64,000 nucleotides of DNA from Paraburkholderia tagetis (GCF_022213065.1 NZ_JAKLJA010000007.1:1-64000), one strand, 5' to 3'. Numbered from the stretch's first letter, positions 34,849-44,026 are shown. Made by a program: numbers and translations. The notes: a model not told the origin generated them from the letters alone.

Positions 34849-35816
34849 TGGTCACCGCGCGCGGGAACTGCAGGAGCGGCCGGTGCTGCTGCGGGGCTGA
34901 CGGTACGAACCGGCTGATCGTTCGCATAGGCGGGCGAGGCGTCGATCTGCTGGTCGCTCATCTCGAGCTGGGCTTCGAGCGCGTTGTTCTTCGTCACGAA
35001 GTGCAGCGCCGACCAGTCGGCGGCGATCGTGCGGCGCTTCTCCAGCGTGCCGCTCACGTCGAGCACGACCGCGAGCGGGTCGGCGCTGCCGCCGATCAGC
35101 ACGTCCACCACGCGTCCGACCTTGGCGCCGTTGGCGCGCTCGACGTTGGCGTCGAGCATCGGCAGGCGCGTCGGGCTTGCCTCGGAGGTGCCGGGCTGCG
35201 GCGCGCCCGACTTGGGCCGGTCGGGAATCTGCAATTGGGCGGGCGTGAGCGCGAGCGTGATGGCTGGCGTCTTCGCCTGCGTGTTGATGTGCACGGCGCT
35301 CCACGGGTAGTTGGCCTTGCGGTCGCCTACGCCCATGAAGCCCTGCAGGTTCACGACCACTTCCTGCGGCTTGCCGCCGGGGCCGGCCACCATGTCCACG
35401 GCGCGGCCCACGACCTTGCCGTCGGTTTTTTGCACTTCGCTGTCGAGCAGCGTGCGGAAGCTGCCGCGATCGATGGTGTGCGTCTGCACGAGCGGGGCGG
35501 GCGGGGGGGGCGTGGGCGCGCTCGCGGGCACGGGCGGCGGCGGCGCGGGCCGGCGGCGCCGGATGGGCGCGGGGCGAGGCTTCTTGGGTGCGGGCTTCGC
35601 TTCGGGCGTTTCGGCTGGCTCACTCGCGATCTCGGGTGCGGAGGCCATTTCCGGCTCGCTGGCGATTGGTTCGGTCTCGCTCACGCCGACGGGCGCCTCG
35701 ACGATGGGCGCGGGCGCCTGGGTCGAGAACAGGCTGCAGCCTGACAGCGCGACCAGCAAGAGCAGGGCGAGGGCGTGCTGAAGGGATATAACGGGACGTG
35801 CGAAACCGCCTCTCAT
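34845..35816 (-). CDS. lipoprotein with PRC-barrel-like domains
   Basis: A 323-residue predicted lipoprotein. The signal peptide ends LLLLVALSGC, a lipobox with Cys near residue 27; processing would anchor it in a membrane. A Pro/Ala/Glu-rich linker follows (about 30-115), including KPAPKKPRPAPIRRRR. Two PRC-barrel-like repeats follow: RTLLDSEVQKTDGKVVGRAVD (about 135) and LPMLDANVERANGAKVGRVVD (about 225). Start ATG 35816 is chosen for its GGAG spacing; 35831 is the alternative. It is coupled to the MFS gene. The role may be tethering or sensing at the envelope, which is inference. Confidence 0.85.
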   Translation of the reverse strand: MRGGFARPVISLQHALALLLLVALSGCSLFSTQAPAPIVEAPVGVSETEPIASEPEMASAPEIASEPAETPEAKPAPKKPRPAPIRRRRPAPPPPVPASAPTPPPPAPLVQTHTIDRGSFRTLLDSEVQKTDGKVVGRAVDMVAGPGGKPQEVVVNLQGFMGVGDRKANYPWSAVHINTQAKTPAITLALTPAQLQIPDRPKSGAPQPGTSEASPTRLPMLDANVERANGAKVGRVVDVLIGGSADPLAVVLDVSGTLEKRRTIAADWSALHFVTKNNALEAQLEMSDQQIDASPAYANDQPVRTVSPAAAPAAPAVPARGDQ

Positions 35817-36287
35817 CAACAGAAACTCCATGAGCGACCGGCGCGTGGCGCGCGGCGAGGGGGAAAACCGGGTCGGGGTGCGTGAGAGTTTAACCCGCAT
35901 GGGGCCTTATTCCGGCCCAAACCGCCGCTAATCTGCTGACAAAAACCTTGTCGCGGGGCCGTCTGGGCGGGAGTGAGGCGCAATCCGGGGCAAGCGTGCC
36001 GGCGCACCGGGGTAAACACGAGGCCCGGCGGTGCTTCGTGCCCGATGTACGGCGATATAAGCGTCGCGGCATGTCCTCAATGTGATTCGCGCGATGGGAG
36101 CATGGGACGGGTTCGCCTAATCTTCGACCCTGTAAAAACATGTCAAATAAATGAATGGGTATAGCGCGCCGCAAGGCGCGCCTGGCTGGCGTCGACACCA
36201 CTAGTCAATCCAGACGAGACGAACCTGATGACGGACCCGCAACATAATCGCGGGCCGTTTCAGCATGCTGATAAAGGAGGACTCACC
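35817..36287. promoter_or_regulatory. leader region with GNRA-type hairpin upstream of NCS2 permease
   Basis: A 470-bp gap between a divergent lipoprotein gene and the permease. At 36164-36181 GCGCGCC-GCAA-GGCGCGC forms a perfect 7-bp hairpin closed by a GCAA tetraloop, ~107 bp upstream of the permease start. It may be part of a structured 5' leader. Purine-permease genes in some betaproteobacteria carry a xanthine-sensing leader, but I cannot match that structure here. No other strong element was seen. Confidence 0.45.
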
Positions 36288-37697
36288 ATGATGGAACCCC
36301 AGGCACAGCCGATGGCAGATGTTGCTACCGCTGCGATCCGCGAAGGCGATGCCGTCGATGCCGTTGGCTCGACCGGTTTCCTCAACCGCTATTTCGACAT
36401 TGCCGCGCGCGGCAGCTCGGTGCGCCAGGAAAGCGTGGCCGGCATCACCACCTTCCTTGCGATGGTGTATTCCGTGTTCGTCGTGCCGGGCATGCTTGGC
36501 AAGGCGGGCTTTGACACCAGCGCGGTCTTTGTCGCCGTGTGTCTCACCACGGCGTTCGGCTCGCTCCTCATGGGTCTGTGGGCGCGCCTGCCGATCGCCA
36601 TCGGCTGCGCGATCTCGCTCACCGCGTTCACCGCGTTCGGCCTCGTGCTCGGCAAGGGCCTGAAGCCCGAAGTCGCGCTCGGCGCCGTGTTCCTGATGGG
36701 CCTCGTATTCACGGGCATTTCGGTGACCGGCGTGCGTTCGTGGATCCTGCGCAACCTGCCGCACGGCATCGCGCACGGCACGGGTATCGGCATTGGCCTG
36801 TTCCTGCTGCTGATCGCCGCCAATGACGTGGGTCTCGTCGTCAAGAATCCGGGTGCCGGCCTGCCGGTCACGCTCGGCCATATCACAGCGCTGCCGGCGA
36901 TGCTTTCCGTGGTTGGTCTCGCCGCGATCTTCGGTCTCGTGCGCCGCCGCGTGCCGGGCTCGATCCTGATCGTGATCGTCGCGATCTCGGCGCTCGGTCT
37001 CGCGATCGATCCCGCTGTGAGCTTCCGTGGCGTGTTCGCGTGGCCGTCGCTCTCGGCGCCGGGCCATGCCTCGCTGATCGGCGCAATGGACATCAAGGGC
37101 GCACTGTCGCTCGCCGTGCTGCCGAGCGTGCTGGCACTCGTGATGACCGCCGTGTTCGACGCCACCGGCACGATCCGCGCCGTGGCCGGCCAGGCCGGCC
37201 AGCTCGACGCCAACGGCCGCATCATCAACGGCGGACGCGCACTCACGGCCGACTCGGTCAGCTCGATCTTCTCGGGCTTCTTCGGCGGCGCACCGGCGGC
37301 GGCTTATATCGAGTCGACGGTGGGCGTGGCAGCGGGTGCCAAGACGGGCCTCGCCGCAGCCGTGGTGGGCGCGCTGTTCCTCGCGGTGATGTTCTTCGCA
37401 CCGCTCGCAGGCCTCGTGCCTTCCTACGCCACGGCGCCGGCACTCATGTACGTGGGCCTGATGATGCTCTCGAGCGTCGCCCGCCTCGACATGGCCGACA
37501 TGGTGGATGCGATGTCGGGCCTCGTGTGCGCCGTGTTCATCGTGCTCACCGCCAACATCGTCACGGGCATCATGCTGGGCTTCGCTACGCTGGTGATCGG
37601 CCGCGTGGTGAGCGGCGAGTTCCGCAAGCTCAACGTCGGCACGGTGATCATCGCCGCCGTGCTCGTGGCGTTCTACCTGGGCGGCTGGGCTATCTGA
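36288..37697 (+). CDS. NCS2-family (AzgA-like) nucleobase permease
   Basis: A 469-residue inner-membrane transporter for purines (adenine, guanine or hypoxanthine) with 12-14 helices. Signatures: [22 protein letters not shown] (first helix; here in two parts), [13 protein letters not shown], and [19 protein letters not shown], which match AzgA-type proteins. ATG 36288 follows AAAGGAGG (36273-36280); the frame is open to 36228. It has its own promoter region with a hairpin leader. A hairpin at 37771-37801 follows the gene. Confidence 0.93.
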   Translation: MMEPQAQPMADVATAAIREGDAVDAVGSTGFLNRYFDIAARGSSVRQESVAGITTFLAMVYSVFVVPGMLGKAGFDTSAVFVAVCLTTAFGSLLMGLWARLPIAIGCAISLTAFTAFGLVLGKGLKPEVALGAVFLMGLVFTGISVTGVRSWILRNLPHGIAHGTGIGIGLFLLLIAANDVGLVVKNPGAGLPVTLGHITALPAMLSVVGLAAIFGLVRRRVPGSILIVIVAISALGLAIDPAVSFRGVFAWPSLSAPGHASLIGAMDIKGALSLAVLPSVLALVMTAVFDATGTIRAVAGQAGQLDANGRIINGGRALTADSVSSIFSGFFGGAPAAAYIESTVGVAAGAKTGLAAAVVGALFLAVMFFAPLAGLVPSYATAPALMYVGLMMLSSVARLDMADMVDAMSGLVCAVFIVLTANIVTGIMLGFATLVIGRVVSGEFRKLNVGTVIIAAVLVAFYLGGWAI

Positions 37698-37770
37698 TGC
37701 GCGAATAGCGCCCACCTGGCCCGGTCTTCGGCAAGACGGACCCCAAGGCGGCCCGTCCTGCCGGCTTCAC

Positions 37771-37801
37771 GGCCCGCGTTCGCTTTCTGGCGGCGCGGGC
37801 C
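37771..37801 (+). terminator. GGCCCGCG hairpin downstream of the NCS2 gene
   Basis: GGCCCGCG (37771-37778) and CGCGGGCC (37794-37801) are perfect inverted repeats with a 15-base loop, 73 bp after the permease stop. No T run follows, so this is only a likely terminator, or a site shared with the convergent gene. Confidence 0.5.
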
Positions 37802-37915
37802 GTGCGGCATTCAGGGCCCGTGAATCCTGCGCGTGTTCAATGTATCGCGCGTCTTGCACCTAGCGCGCGCATCGCACGCATTGCACCGTTCACACCCATC
37901 GCGCATTCGCACGCG

Positions 37916-38362
37916 CTACTTCGGCAGCAGGCTGTTGCCGCCTCCTTTACCTGATTTGCCCGATTTACCTGATTTGGCCGATTTGCGCGGCTTGGGCTCC
38001 ACGCCCACACGCGGGTCGCGCGCCAGCACGAGCTCGGTCAGATGCTGCGCCGTGGCTTCGAAATCCGGGTCTTCCTGCGTCACGTAAAGCCACTTGCCCA
38101 GCACCGGATGCGGCTGCAAGGCCGGCATTTCGTCGATGAGCGCCGCGTGCCGGTCCCGCGACGTGCAGACCAGCAGGCCGTTAAAGGGCTTTTCGCGGTC
38201 GGCGGCGATGAGACACAGCAGGCCGTCCATATAAGCGGCATCGGCGCCGAACATCAGCTTGCACAGATAACCGGGCTCGCGCTCGAAGGCGTCGAAAATC
38301 CAGAGCAGCGAGTTGCGGATTTTGGAGGGCATGGCGGCAATGGCTCGGGGTGACTTGCTCAT
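37916..38362 (-). CDS. conserved hypothetical protein
   Basis: A 148-residue protein I cannot place. The central part (about 25-105) looks folded: CKLMFGADAAYMDGLLCLIA, then PFNGLLVCTSRDRHA and VLGKWLYVTQEDP. This has a faint TfoX/YjbR flavour, which I would not claim. The C-terminus is a Lys/Ser/Gly tail of KSGK units from a 9-12-bp repeat (37950-37985). Starts at 38362 or 38332 (MPSKIRNS) are both possible. It is divergent from the ArsR operon by ~60 bp. Confidence 0.7.
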   Translation of the reverse strand: MSKSPRAIAAMPSKIRNSLLWIFDAFEREPGYLCKLMFGADAAYMDGLLCLIAADREKPFNGLLVCTSRDRHAALIDEMPALQPHPVLGKWLYVTQEDPDFEATAQHLTELVLARDPRVGVEPKPRKSAKSGKSGKSGKGGGNSLLPK

Positions 38363-38409
38363 TCTACGGGCTGCGCGAACGCAGCCTTGACATCGGCGGC
38401 TCGCGTCCT

Positions 38410-38433
38410 ATGCTTAACCGCATGGTTAAGCAT
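38410..38433. promoter_or_regulatory. perfect palindrome over the ArsR start codon
   Basis: ATGCTTAACC (38410-38419) and GGTTAAGCAT (38424-38433) form a perfect 10-bp inverted repeat with GCAT between. The ArsR start ATG 38422 lies in the centre, and a second in-frame ATG (38410) is part of the left arm. ArsR/SmtB regulators bind such palindromes of TTAA cores. The most likely function is an operator for autoregulation, overlapping the start, perhaps of a short-leader mRNA. Confidence 0.7.
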
Positions 38434-39000
38434 GAAGACGACGCGTTGAACCGCACCTTTGCGGCGCTGGCGGACCCCACGCGGCGCGCGCTGCTCGCTC
38501 GGCTCGCGCAGCAGGACGAGCTTTCGGTGAGCGCGCTCGCGCAGCCGTTTGCGATGTCGCTGCCCGCAGTGATGAAGCATCTGGACGTGCTCGCCGATGC
38601 GGGGCTCGTCACGCGCGCGAAGACCGGACGCACGGTGGCGTGTCGCCTCGCGGCGCGGCCGATGGAGGACGCGATGCAGTGGCTCGCGTACTACGAACGC
38701 TTCTGGAGCGGCGCGCTCGATCGTCTCGCCGATTTCGTGGAGGAGGATGCATGTCCACCCAACTCGACGCTGGCGCAGCCAGCAATTTCGACGAAAGCGC
38801 AGGCAAAACCGCGAGCAAAAGCGCGGATAAACGGGCAGAAAGCAACGCAAACAACGGCGCAAACAACGGCGCAGAAAACAGCGCGGAAAGGCGTGCAGGC
38901 CAAAGCGCTGGCAAAGGACGCGCCCGCAATGGCGCAATTGCAGAAAGAGGAGGTGACGTCGTCCACGCGAGCCCCAGCCTCATCGTCAGACGCCGCATAA
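38422..39000 (+). CDS. ArsR-family transcriptional regulator with long low-complexity tail
   Basis: A 192-residue protein. The winged helix (about 10-90: FAALADPTRRALLARLAQQDE, LPAVMKHLDVLADAGLVTR) is a clear ArsR/SdpR-type domain; this subfamily usually ends near residue 110. Here a tail of ~80 residues rich in Ala, Lys, Gln and Thr continues from about residue 110. It is encoded by the same DNA (38751-39000) as the N-terminus of the downstream SRPBCC gene in another frame. The tail may be an accidental extension. It regulates the operon, probably through the palindrome at its start. Alternative start 38410. Confidence 0.85.
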   Translation: MVKHEDDALNRTFAALADPTRRALLARLAQQDELSVSALAQPFAMSLPAVMKHLDVLADAGLVTRAKTGRTVACRLAARPMEDAMQWLAYYERFWSGALDRLADFVEEDACPPNSTLAQPAISTKAQAKPRAKARINGQKATQTTAQTTAQKTARKGVQAKALAKDAPAMAQLQKEEVTSSTRAPASSSDAA

Positions 39001-39389
39001 ATGCGAGTGCCGCGAAGGTCTATGCGGCATGGACGCACGCAGCGCAACTGATGCGCTGGATGCATCCGCTCGACACGATCTGCCTGCATGCGGAGGCCGA
39101 CGTGTGTGTGGGCGGGCGTTTTCGCGTGATCATGCGCTCGCCTGACGGCGAGGAGCACGACGCGAGCGGCACGTATCTCGAAGTGGTGCCCGAGTCGAAG
39201 CTCGTATTCACGTGGGCGTGGCGCAGCACGCCCGAGCGCGAATCGCGCGTGACGGTCGTACTGCGCGCCGATGGCGCAACAACGGAGATCACGCTGCGCC
39301 ACGAACGCTTCTTCGACGAAGCCACGCGTGACGCACATCGCGAGGGGTGGTCGAGTGCGCTCGACCGCCTGGTGGAGCTGTTCGAATGA
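38751..39389 (+). CDS. SRPBCC/AHSA1-domain protein with low-complexity N-terminus
   Basis: A 212-residue protein. The C-terminal ~140 residues are an AHSA1-like START-fold domain (VRRRINASAAKVYAAWTHAAQLMRW, ending GWSSALDRLVELFE). The first ~65 residues are repeats of Ala, Asn, Ser, Glu (NANNGANNGAENSAE) and overlap the ArsR tail. ATG 38751 follows GGAGGAG. Ligand unknown; the family binds small hydrophobic molecules. ArsR-SRPBCC pairs are common; the protein is likely expressed with the upstream and downstream genes. Confidence 0.85.
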   Translation: MSTQLDAGAASNFDESAGKTASKSADKRAESNANNGANNGAENSAERRAGQSAGKGRARNGAIAERGGDVVHASPSLIVRRRINASAAKVYAAWTHAAQLMRWMHPLDTICLHAEADVCVGGRFRVIMRSPDGEEHDASGTYLEVVPESKLVFTWAWRSTPERESRVTVVLRADGATTEITLRHERFFDEATRDAHREGWSSALDRLVELFE

Positions 39390-39439
39390 GGGTGTCCGGT
39401 CAAGCCGGTTTCGGTCAGGTCGACACAAAGGAGGTATGC

Positions 39440-40171
39440 ATGATGGATCCGCACCAGATTGTTTCGGAAAACGAATGGTTGGCGGCACGCAAGGCCCTGC
39501 TTGAGGAGGAACGTGCATTCACGCATGCGCGCGACGCACTCGTGGCGAAGCGCCAGGCGCTGCCGTGGGTAAAGGTGGAGAAGACGTATACGTTCGAAAC
39601 GCCGCAAGGCACGCGCACGCTCGCGGACCTGTTCGGGCCGCGCAGCCAGTTGCTGATTTATCACTTCATGCTTGGCCCCGATTGGGAGGAGGGCTGCCCA
39701 GGCTGCTCATTTCTTTCCGATCACGTGGACGGTATGCTGCCGCACCTGGAGCATCACGACGTAACCTACGTGGCCGTCTCGCGCGCGCCGCTCGCGAAGC
39801 TCGAAGCCTTCAAGCAGCGCATGGGCTGGCATTTCCCGTGGGTGTCGTCGCACGGCAGCGACTTCAACTTCGACTATCACGTTTCGTTCAGCGAAGCGGA
39901 CAAGGCGCGTGGCAAGGCGCTCTACAACTACGAAGAACAGGACTACATGAACGACGAGCTACCGGGCATCAGCGCGTTCTATCGCGATGAAGCGGGCGAC
40001 GTCTATCACACGTATTCGGCATACGCGCGTGGCGTGGAGATGGCCCTTGGCACGTACGCGATGCTCGAATTCACGGCGAAGGGGCGCAACGAGAAGAAGG
40101 ATATGCGCGAGTGGATGCGTCACCACGATCGCTATGAGGAAAGTGCCGGGCGGGTAGCTCCGGGCGGGTAG
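39440..40171 (+). CDS. DUF899 thioredoxin-fold protein
   Basis: A 243-residue protein of the DUF899 family (thioredoxin-like). The signature is complete: WLAARKALLEEE, LPWVKVEKTYTF, SQLLIYHFMLGP, CPGCSF (about 89-94) and RMGWHFPWVSSHGSDFNFD. Function is not known; CxxC might be redox-active. ATG 39440 follows AAAGGAGG by five bases; another ATG at 39443 is possible. It is 50 bp after the SRPBCC gene and is the third member of the ArsR operon, a common arrangement in Proteobacteria. Confidence 0.92.
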   Translation: MMDPHQIVSENEWLAARKALLEEERAFTHARDALVAKRQALPWVKVEKTYTFETPQGTRTLADLFGPRSQLLIYHFMLGPDWEEGCPGCSFLSDHVDGMLPHLEHHDVTYVAVSRAPLAKLEAFKQRMGWHFPWVSSHGSDFNFDYHVSFSEADKARGKALYNYEEQDYMNDELPGISAFYRDEAGDVYHTYSAYARGVEMALGTYAMLEFTAKGRNEKKDMREWMRHHDRYEESAGRVAPGG

Positions 40172-40220
40172 CGCTGGGCAGAATGCGTGCTGTGAGCACG
40201 AGCGCAAGGCGTAATAAAAG

Positions 40221-40403
40221 CTAGAGCGACAGCTCGAAAGCAGGGCGCAGCAATACTTCGATGGCCATCACGACGAGGCCCATTGCGGCGGCGGCAAGTG
40301 TCAGCGTGCCATATTCGTCGTAGCGCGAGTCGTACAGACACGCGACCACGAAGAGGATGGCGAGCAGATTGGTCAGCCAGTAGAAGTTCAGCGCGAGAGG
40401 CAT
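40221..40403 (-). CDS. small hydrophobic membrane protein
   Basis: A 60-residue protein with two predicted transmembrane helices: WLTNLLAILFVVACLYDS (about 9-26) and LTLAAAAMGLVVMAIEVLL (about 34-52). The start ATG 40403 is chosen; a longer TTG-started form exists but lacks hydrophobic character at its head. No family is recognised. It is convergent with the DUF899 gene. It may be real because both helices are clean and codon use is typical. Confidence 0.55.
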   Translation of the reverse strand: MPLALNFYWLTNLLAILFVVACLYDSRYDEYGTLTLAAAAMGLVVMAIEVLLRPAFELSL

Positions 40404-40593
40404 CGGCGTACCCGGTGGCCGGAAGCGAAAACGCGACGGCAGATAGTGCAAACCGTGGCGATTCTAGCGGACCGACCTTACGGATACGCAACAACATGGT
40501 GCTCTGGAGCACTGGTCCGGCAGCCAGGATCGCGGTGTTCGTGGCTCGCAAAAACCGTGTTAGTCTCGAATCAATCTTGACTGCGGATCAATA

Positions 40594-41616
40594 ATGAAAA
40601 CGTCGACCGACGAATTGCTCGTGTTCGTCACCGTGATCGATGCGGGGTCGATCACCGCCGCCGCCGAAAAACTCGAGCAGACTGTTTCCGGCGTGAGCCG
40701 GGCGCTCACGCGGCTCGAAAAGCAGCTAGGCGTGGCGCTGATCCTGCGCACCACGCGCCGCCTGCAATTGACCGAGGAGGGCGAGCTCTTTCTCGAACGC
40801 GCGCGCACCATTCTCGCGGCGATGGAAGATGCCGAGGAGGCCGTCGCGCGCCATCGCGAGCGGCCGTCGGGGCGCTTGCGAGTGGACGCGGCCACGCCGT
40901 TCATGCTCCATTGCATCGTGCCGCACATGGCCGCGTTCGCGGCGCGCTTTCCCGAGATCCAGCTCGAACTCACGAGCAACGAGCGCATCGTCGATTTGCT
41001 CGAACAGCGCGTCGATATCGCCATTCGCATCGGCACGTTGCAGGATTCCACGCTGCATGCGCGCGCGCTTGGCGTGAGCCGGCGCCGTGTGGTGGCGAGC
41101 CCCGCGTATCTCGCGGCGCACGGCACGCCGCGCACGCTCGCGCAACTGCGCGAGCATCGGCTGATCGGCTTCACGGCGCCCGTGCAACTGAACCGCTGGC
41201 CGCTCAGTGGGGCGCGCAGGCTGGATGTCAACGCGACTTCCGCCATGACAGCCAGGTCATCCGCAACGTCATCCGTTGCCGCGCAGGCATCGCTGCTCGA
41301 CGACGCCGAAGCCGAAGTTGAAGCGGAAGTCAAAGCCGAAGCCGCGCCAGAGGGTTTTGCGATTCACCCGGCGCTCGCGGCGTCGAGCGGCGAGACGATA
41401 CGCCAGCTTGCGCTCGCGGGTGCCGGCGTCGCCTGCCTTTCCGACTTCATGACCGCCGCCGACCGCGCTGCGGGGCGCCTCGTGACCTTGCTCGACGACG
41501 CGCTCGTCGCCGAGCGTCAGCCGATCCACGCCGTCTACTACCGCAGCGCCGCGCTCGCCGCGCGCGTGCAGTGCTTCCTCGCGTTTATCGGGGGCAGGCT
41601 GGAGAACCAGGCCTGA
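40594..41616 (+). CDS. LysR-family regulator with low-complexity insertion
   Basis: A 340-residue LysR protein; relatives are ~300. The helix-turn-helix is standard (ITAAAEKLEQTVSGVSRALT). In the effector domain, about residues 212-253 form an insertion rich in Ala, Ser and Glu (AEAEVEAEVKAEAAPEG) where relatives have a short loop. It is the only clear oddity. ATG 40594 has no strong SD. The neighbouring hutH is on the same strand but preceded by its own promoter, so its regulon is not evident. Confidence 0.9.
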   Translation: MKTSTDELLVFVTVIDAGSITAAAEKLEQTVSGVSRALTRLEKQLGVALILRTTRRLQLTEEGELFLERARTILAAMEDAEEAVARHRERPSGRLRVDAATPFMLHCIVPHMAAFAARFPEIQLELTSNERIVDLLEQRVDIAIRIGTLQDSTLHARALGVSRRRVVASPAYLAAHGTPRTLAQLREHRLIGFTAPVQLNRWPLSGARRLDVNATSAMTARSSATSSVAAQASLLDDAEAEVEAEVKAEAAPEGFAIHPALAASSGETIRQLALAGAGVACLSDFMTAADRAAGRLVTLLDDALVAERQPIHAVYYRSAALAARVQCFLAFIGGRLENQA

Positions 41617-41694
41617 CGGGCCTGCGGGGTACGCTGGAGCGGGGCGCGCGCGTACTCATGGATTCTCCCAGGCCTGCGGGGCGGTCGTGGAGGT

Positions 41695-41741
41695 TGTCTA
41701 TACAGGCGCGCCAGGCTAGACTCCGGTCACTTGTATAGACA
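41695..41741. promoter_or_regulatory. two inverted HutC-type operator sites
   Basis: TGTCTATACA (41695-41704) and TGTATAGACA (41732-41741) are reverse complements of each other. Each resembles the TGTATA-containing half-site pairs bound by HutC in pseudomonads. They are separated by 27 bases, and the second ends 10 bases before the hutH start. HutC, encoded just downstream of hutH, probably represses here until urocanate is present. Confidence 0.75.
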
Positions 41742-41751
41742 GGATTCGATC

Positions 41752-43287
41752 ATGCTCCTCACGCCCGGCCATCTGACCCTGCCCCAACTGCGCCAGATCG
41801 CGCGCGCATCGGACAGCAGCAGCGTCCAGCTCGAACTCGATCCGGCGAGCTTTGCCGCGATCGACGCGAGCGCGCGCGCCGTTGCCGAGATCACGGCCAA
41901 GGGCGACCCCGCCTATGGCATCAACACGGGCTTCGGCCGCCTCGCCAGCACGCATATCCCGACCGACCAGCTCGAACTGCTGCAACGCAATCTGGTGCTC
42001 TCGCACGCGGTGGGCGTGGGCGAGCCGATGTCGCGTCCGGTCGTGCGCCTGATGATGGCGCTGAAGCTCTCGAGCCTCGGCCGTGGCCACTCGGGCATCC
42101 GCCGTGAAGTGATGGACGCGCTGATCACGCTCTTCAACGCCGACGTGCTGCCGCTCATTCCCGTGAAGGGCTCGGTGGGCGCCTCGGGCGACCTCGCACC
42201 GCTCTCGCATATGTCGGCAGTGCTGCTGGGCGTGGGCGAAGTGTTCATTCGCGGCGAGCGCGCCAGCGCCGAAGCGGGCCTGGCCGCAGCCGGCCTCAAG
42301 CCGATCGCGCTGCAGGCGAAGGAAGGCCTCGCGCTCCTGAACGGCACGCAGGCTTCTGCGGCGCTCGCGCTCTACAACATGTTCGCCATCGAAGACCTGT
42401 ACCGCACGGCACTCGTTTCGGGCGCGCTGAGCGTGGACGCGGCGGCCGGCTCGGTCAAGCCGTTCGATGCGCGCATCCATGAACTGCGCGGCCATCGCGG
42501 CCAGATCGAGGCAGCCTCGGCCTATCGCGATCTGCTCGACGGCTCGTCGATCAACCTCTCGCACCGCGATTGCGGCAAGGTTCAGGACCCGTACTCGCTG
42601 CGCTGCCAGCCGCAGGTGATGGGCGCGTGTCTCGACCAGATGCGCCACGCCGCGCAAGTGCTGCTGATCGAAGCTAATGCGGTCTCGGACAATCCGCTGA
42701 TCTTCCCGGAAACGAACGAAGTCATTTCGGGCGGCAACTTCCACGCGGAGCCGGTGGCGTTCGCGGCCGACAACCTCGCGCTGGCCGCCGCCGAAATCGG
42801 CGCGCTCGCCGAACGTCGCATCGCCCTGCTGATCGACGCGACGCTCTCGGGCCTGCCGCCTTTCCTCGTGAAGGACGGTGGCGTGAACTCGGGCTTCATG
42901 ATCGCGCACGTGACGGCGGCGGCGCTGGCCTCGGAGAACAAGACGCTTGCGCATCCGGCCTCGGTGGATTCGCTGCCGACTTCGGCGAACCAGGAAGACC
43001 ACGTGTCGATGGCAACCTTCGCCGCGCGCAAGCTCGCCGACATCGCGGGCAATACGGCCAACATTCTCGCGATCGAACTGCTCGCGGCAGCACAGGGCGT
43101 TGACCTGCGCGCACCGCACGCGACCAGCCCGGCACTGCAAAAGGTGATGCACTCGGTGCGCAGCGAAGTCCCGCATTACGACATCGACCGTTACTTCGCA
43201 CCCGATATCGCCGCAATGACGCAGCTCGTGCAGAACGGCGCAATCGCGGTGCACAGCCCGTTCGCGTTCGAGTCGGAAGCGCGCTAA
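41752..43287 (+). CDS. hutH: histidine ammonia-lyase HutH
   Basis: A 511-residue cytosolic enzyme that converts L-histidine to trans-urocanate and ammonia, the first step of histidine use. The MIO prosthetic group would form from Ala-Ser-Gly in [15 protein letters not shown] (about 144-146). Length matches the family (about 510). ATG 41752 follows AGGATTCG; an upstream Met at 41731 is inside the operator. The following hutC is 43 bp away. The rest of the hut pathway genes is not in the window. Confidence 0.98.
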   Translation: MLLTPGHLTLPQLRQIARASDSSSVQLELDPASFAAIDASARAVAEITAKGDPAYGINTGFGRLASTHIPTDQLELLQRNLVLSHAVGVGEPMSRPVVRLMMALKLSSLGRGHSGIRREVMDALITLFNADVLPLIPVKGSVGASGDLAPLSHMSAVLLGVGEVFIRGERASAEAGLAAAGLKPIALQAKEGLALLNGTQASAALALYNMFAIEDLYRTALVSGALSVDAAAGSVKPFDARIHELRGHRGQIEAASAYRDLLDGSSINLSHRDCGKVQDPYSLRCQPQVMGACLDQMRHAAQVLLIEANAVSDNPLIFPETNEVISGGNFHAEPVAFAADNLALAAAEIGALAERRIALLIDATLSGLPPFLVKDGGVNSGFMIAHVTAAALASENKTLAHPASVDSLPTSANQEDHVSMATFAARKLADIAGNTANILAIELLAAAQGVDLRAPHATSPALQKVMHSVRSEVPHYDIDRYFAPDIAAMTQLVQNGAIAVHSPFAFESEAR

Positions 43288-43330
43288 GGGAAACGGCCTA
43301 GGGAAACGGCGGGATCCAGTCGAGCAGGCG

Positions 43331-44026
43331 ATGAACGCACCCGCATACCAGGGCATCAAGGACTTCATTCTCGCGCGCATTCACGCGGGCGAGTGGAGCG
43401 AGGGCGACCAGGTGCCTTCGGAGAACGAGCTTGCGCGCGAGTTCAAGGTCGCGCGCATGACGGTGAACCGCGCGCTGCGCGAGCTGACCGCCGAGCAGGT
43501 GCTCACGCGCGTGCAGGGCGCGGGCACCTTCGTCGCGCGGCCCAAATACGAGTCCACGCTGGTGGCGATCCGCAGCATCTCCGACGAAATTCTCGCGCGC
43601 GGGCATGGTTACCGCGCCGAGGTGCTGGAGATCGGCGTGCTGCCCGCCGACGAGGCGCTCGCCATCGAAATGGGACTGCGCACCAACGACAGGGTGTTCT
43701 ACTCCCGCATGCTGCACTTCGAGAACGACGAGCCCGTGCAACTCGAGGAACGCTGGGTCAATCCCGCCGTCGCGCCCGAATACGCGGAGCAGGACTTCAC
43801 GTCCACTACGCCGAATCATTACCTCATGCGCGTCGCGCCGCTTCAGGCCGTGGAGTACCGCATCGAGGCACTCGTTCCGCAGGGCGACACTTGCGAGCGG
43901 CTCAAGATGGGCGAGGTCGAGCCGTGCCTCGTGCTGCACCGGCGCACCCGCTCGAGCGGGCGCGTGGCTTCGGTGGTGAATCTGTGGCATCCGGGCAGCC
44001 GGTATCGCTTCACGGGGCACTTTTAG
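43331..44026 (+). CDS. hutC: histidine utilisation repressor HutC (GntR/UTRA)
   Basis: A 231-residue GntR regulator. Residues 1-75 are a winged helix-turn-helix (IHAGEWSEGDQVPSENELAREFKV) and 95-228 a UTRA ligand domain, which binds urocanate in this family. It is on the same strand after hutH, an autoregulated unit. The TGTATAGACA sites upstream of hutH are its likely operators. Length is typical (about 230-250). The symbol rests on the UTRA fold and the neighbour. Confidence 0.93.
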   Translation: MNAPAYQGIKDFILARIHAGEWSEGDQVPSENELAREFKVARMTVNRALRELTAEQVLTRVQGAGTFVARPKYESTLVAIRSISDEILARGHGYRAEVLEIGVLPADEALAIEMGLRTNDRVFYSRMLHFENDEPVQLEERWVNPAVAPEYAEQDFTSTTPNHYLMRVAPLQAVEYRIEALVPQGDTCERLKMGEVEPCLVLHRRTRSSGRVASVVNLWHPGSRYRFTGHF

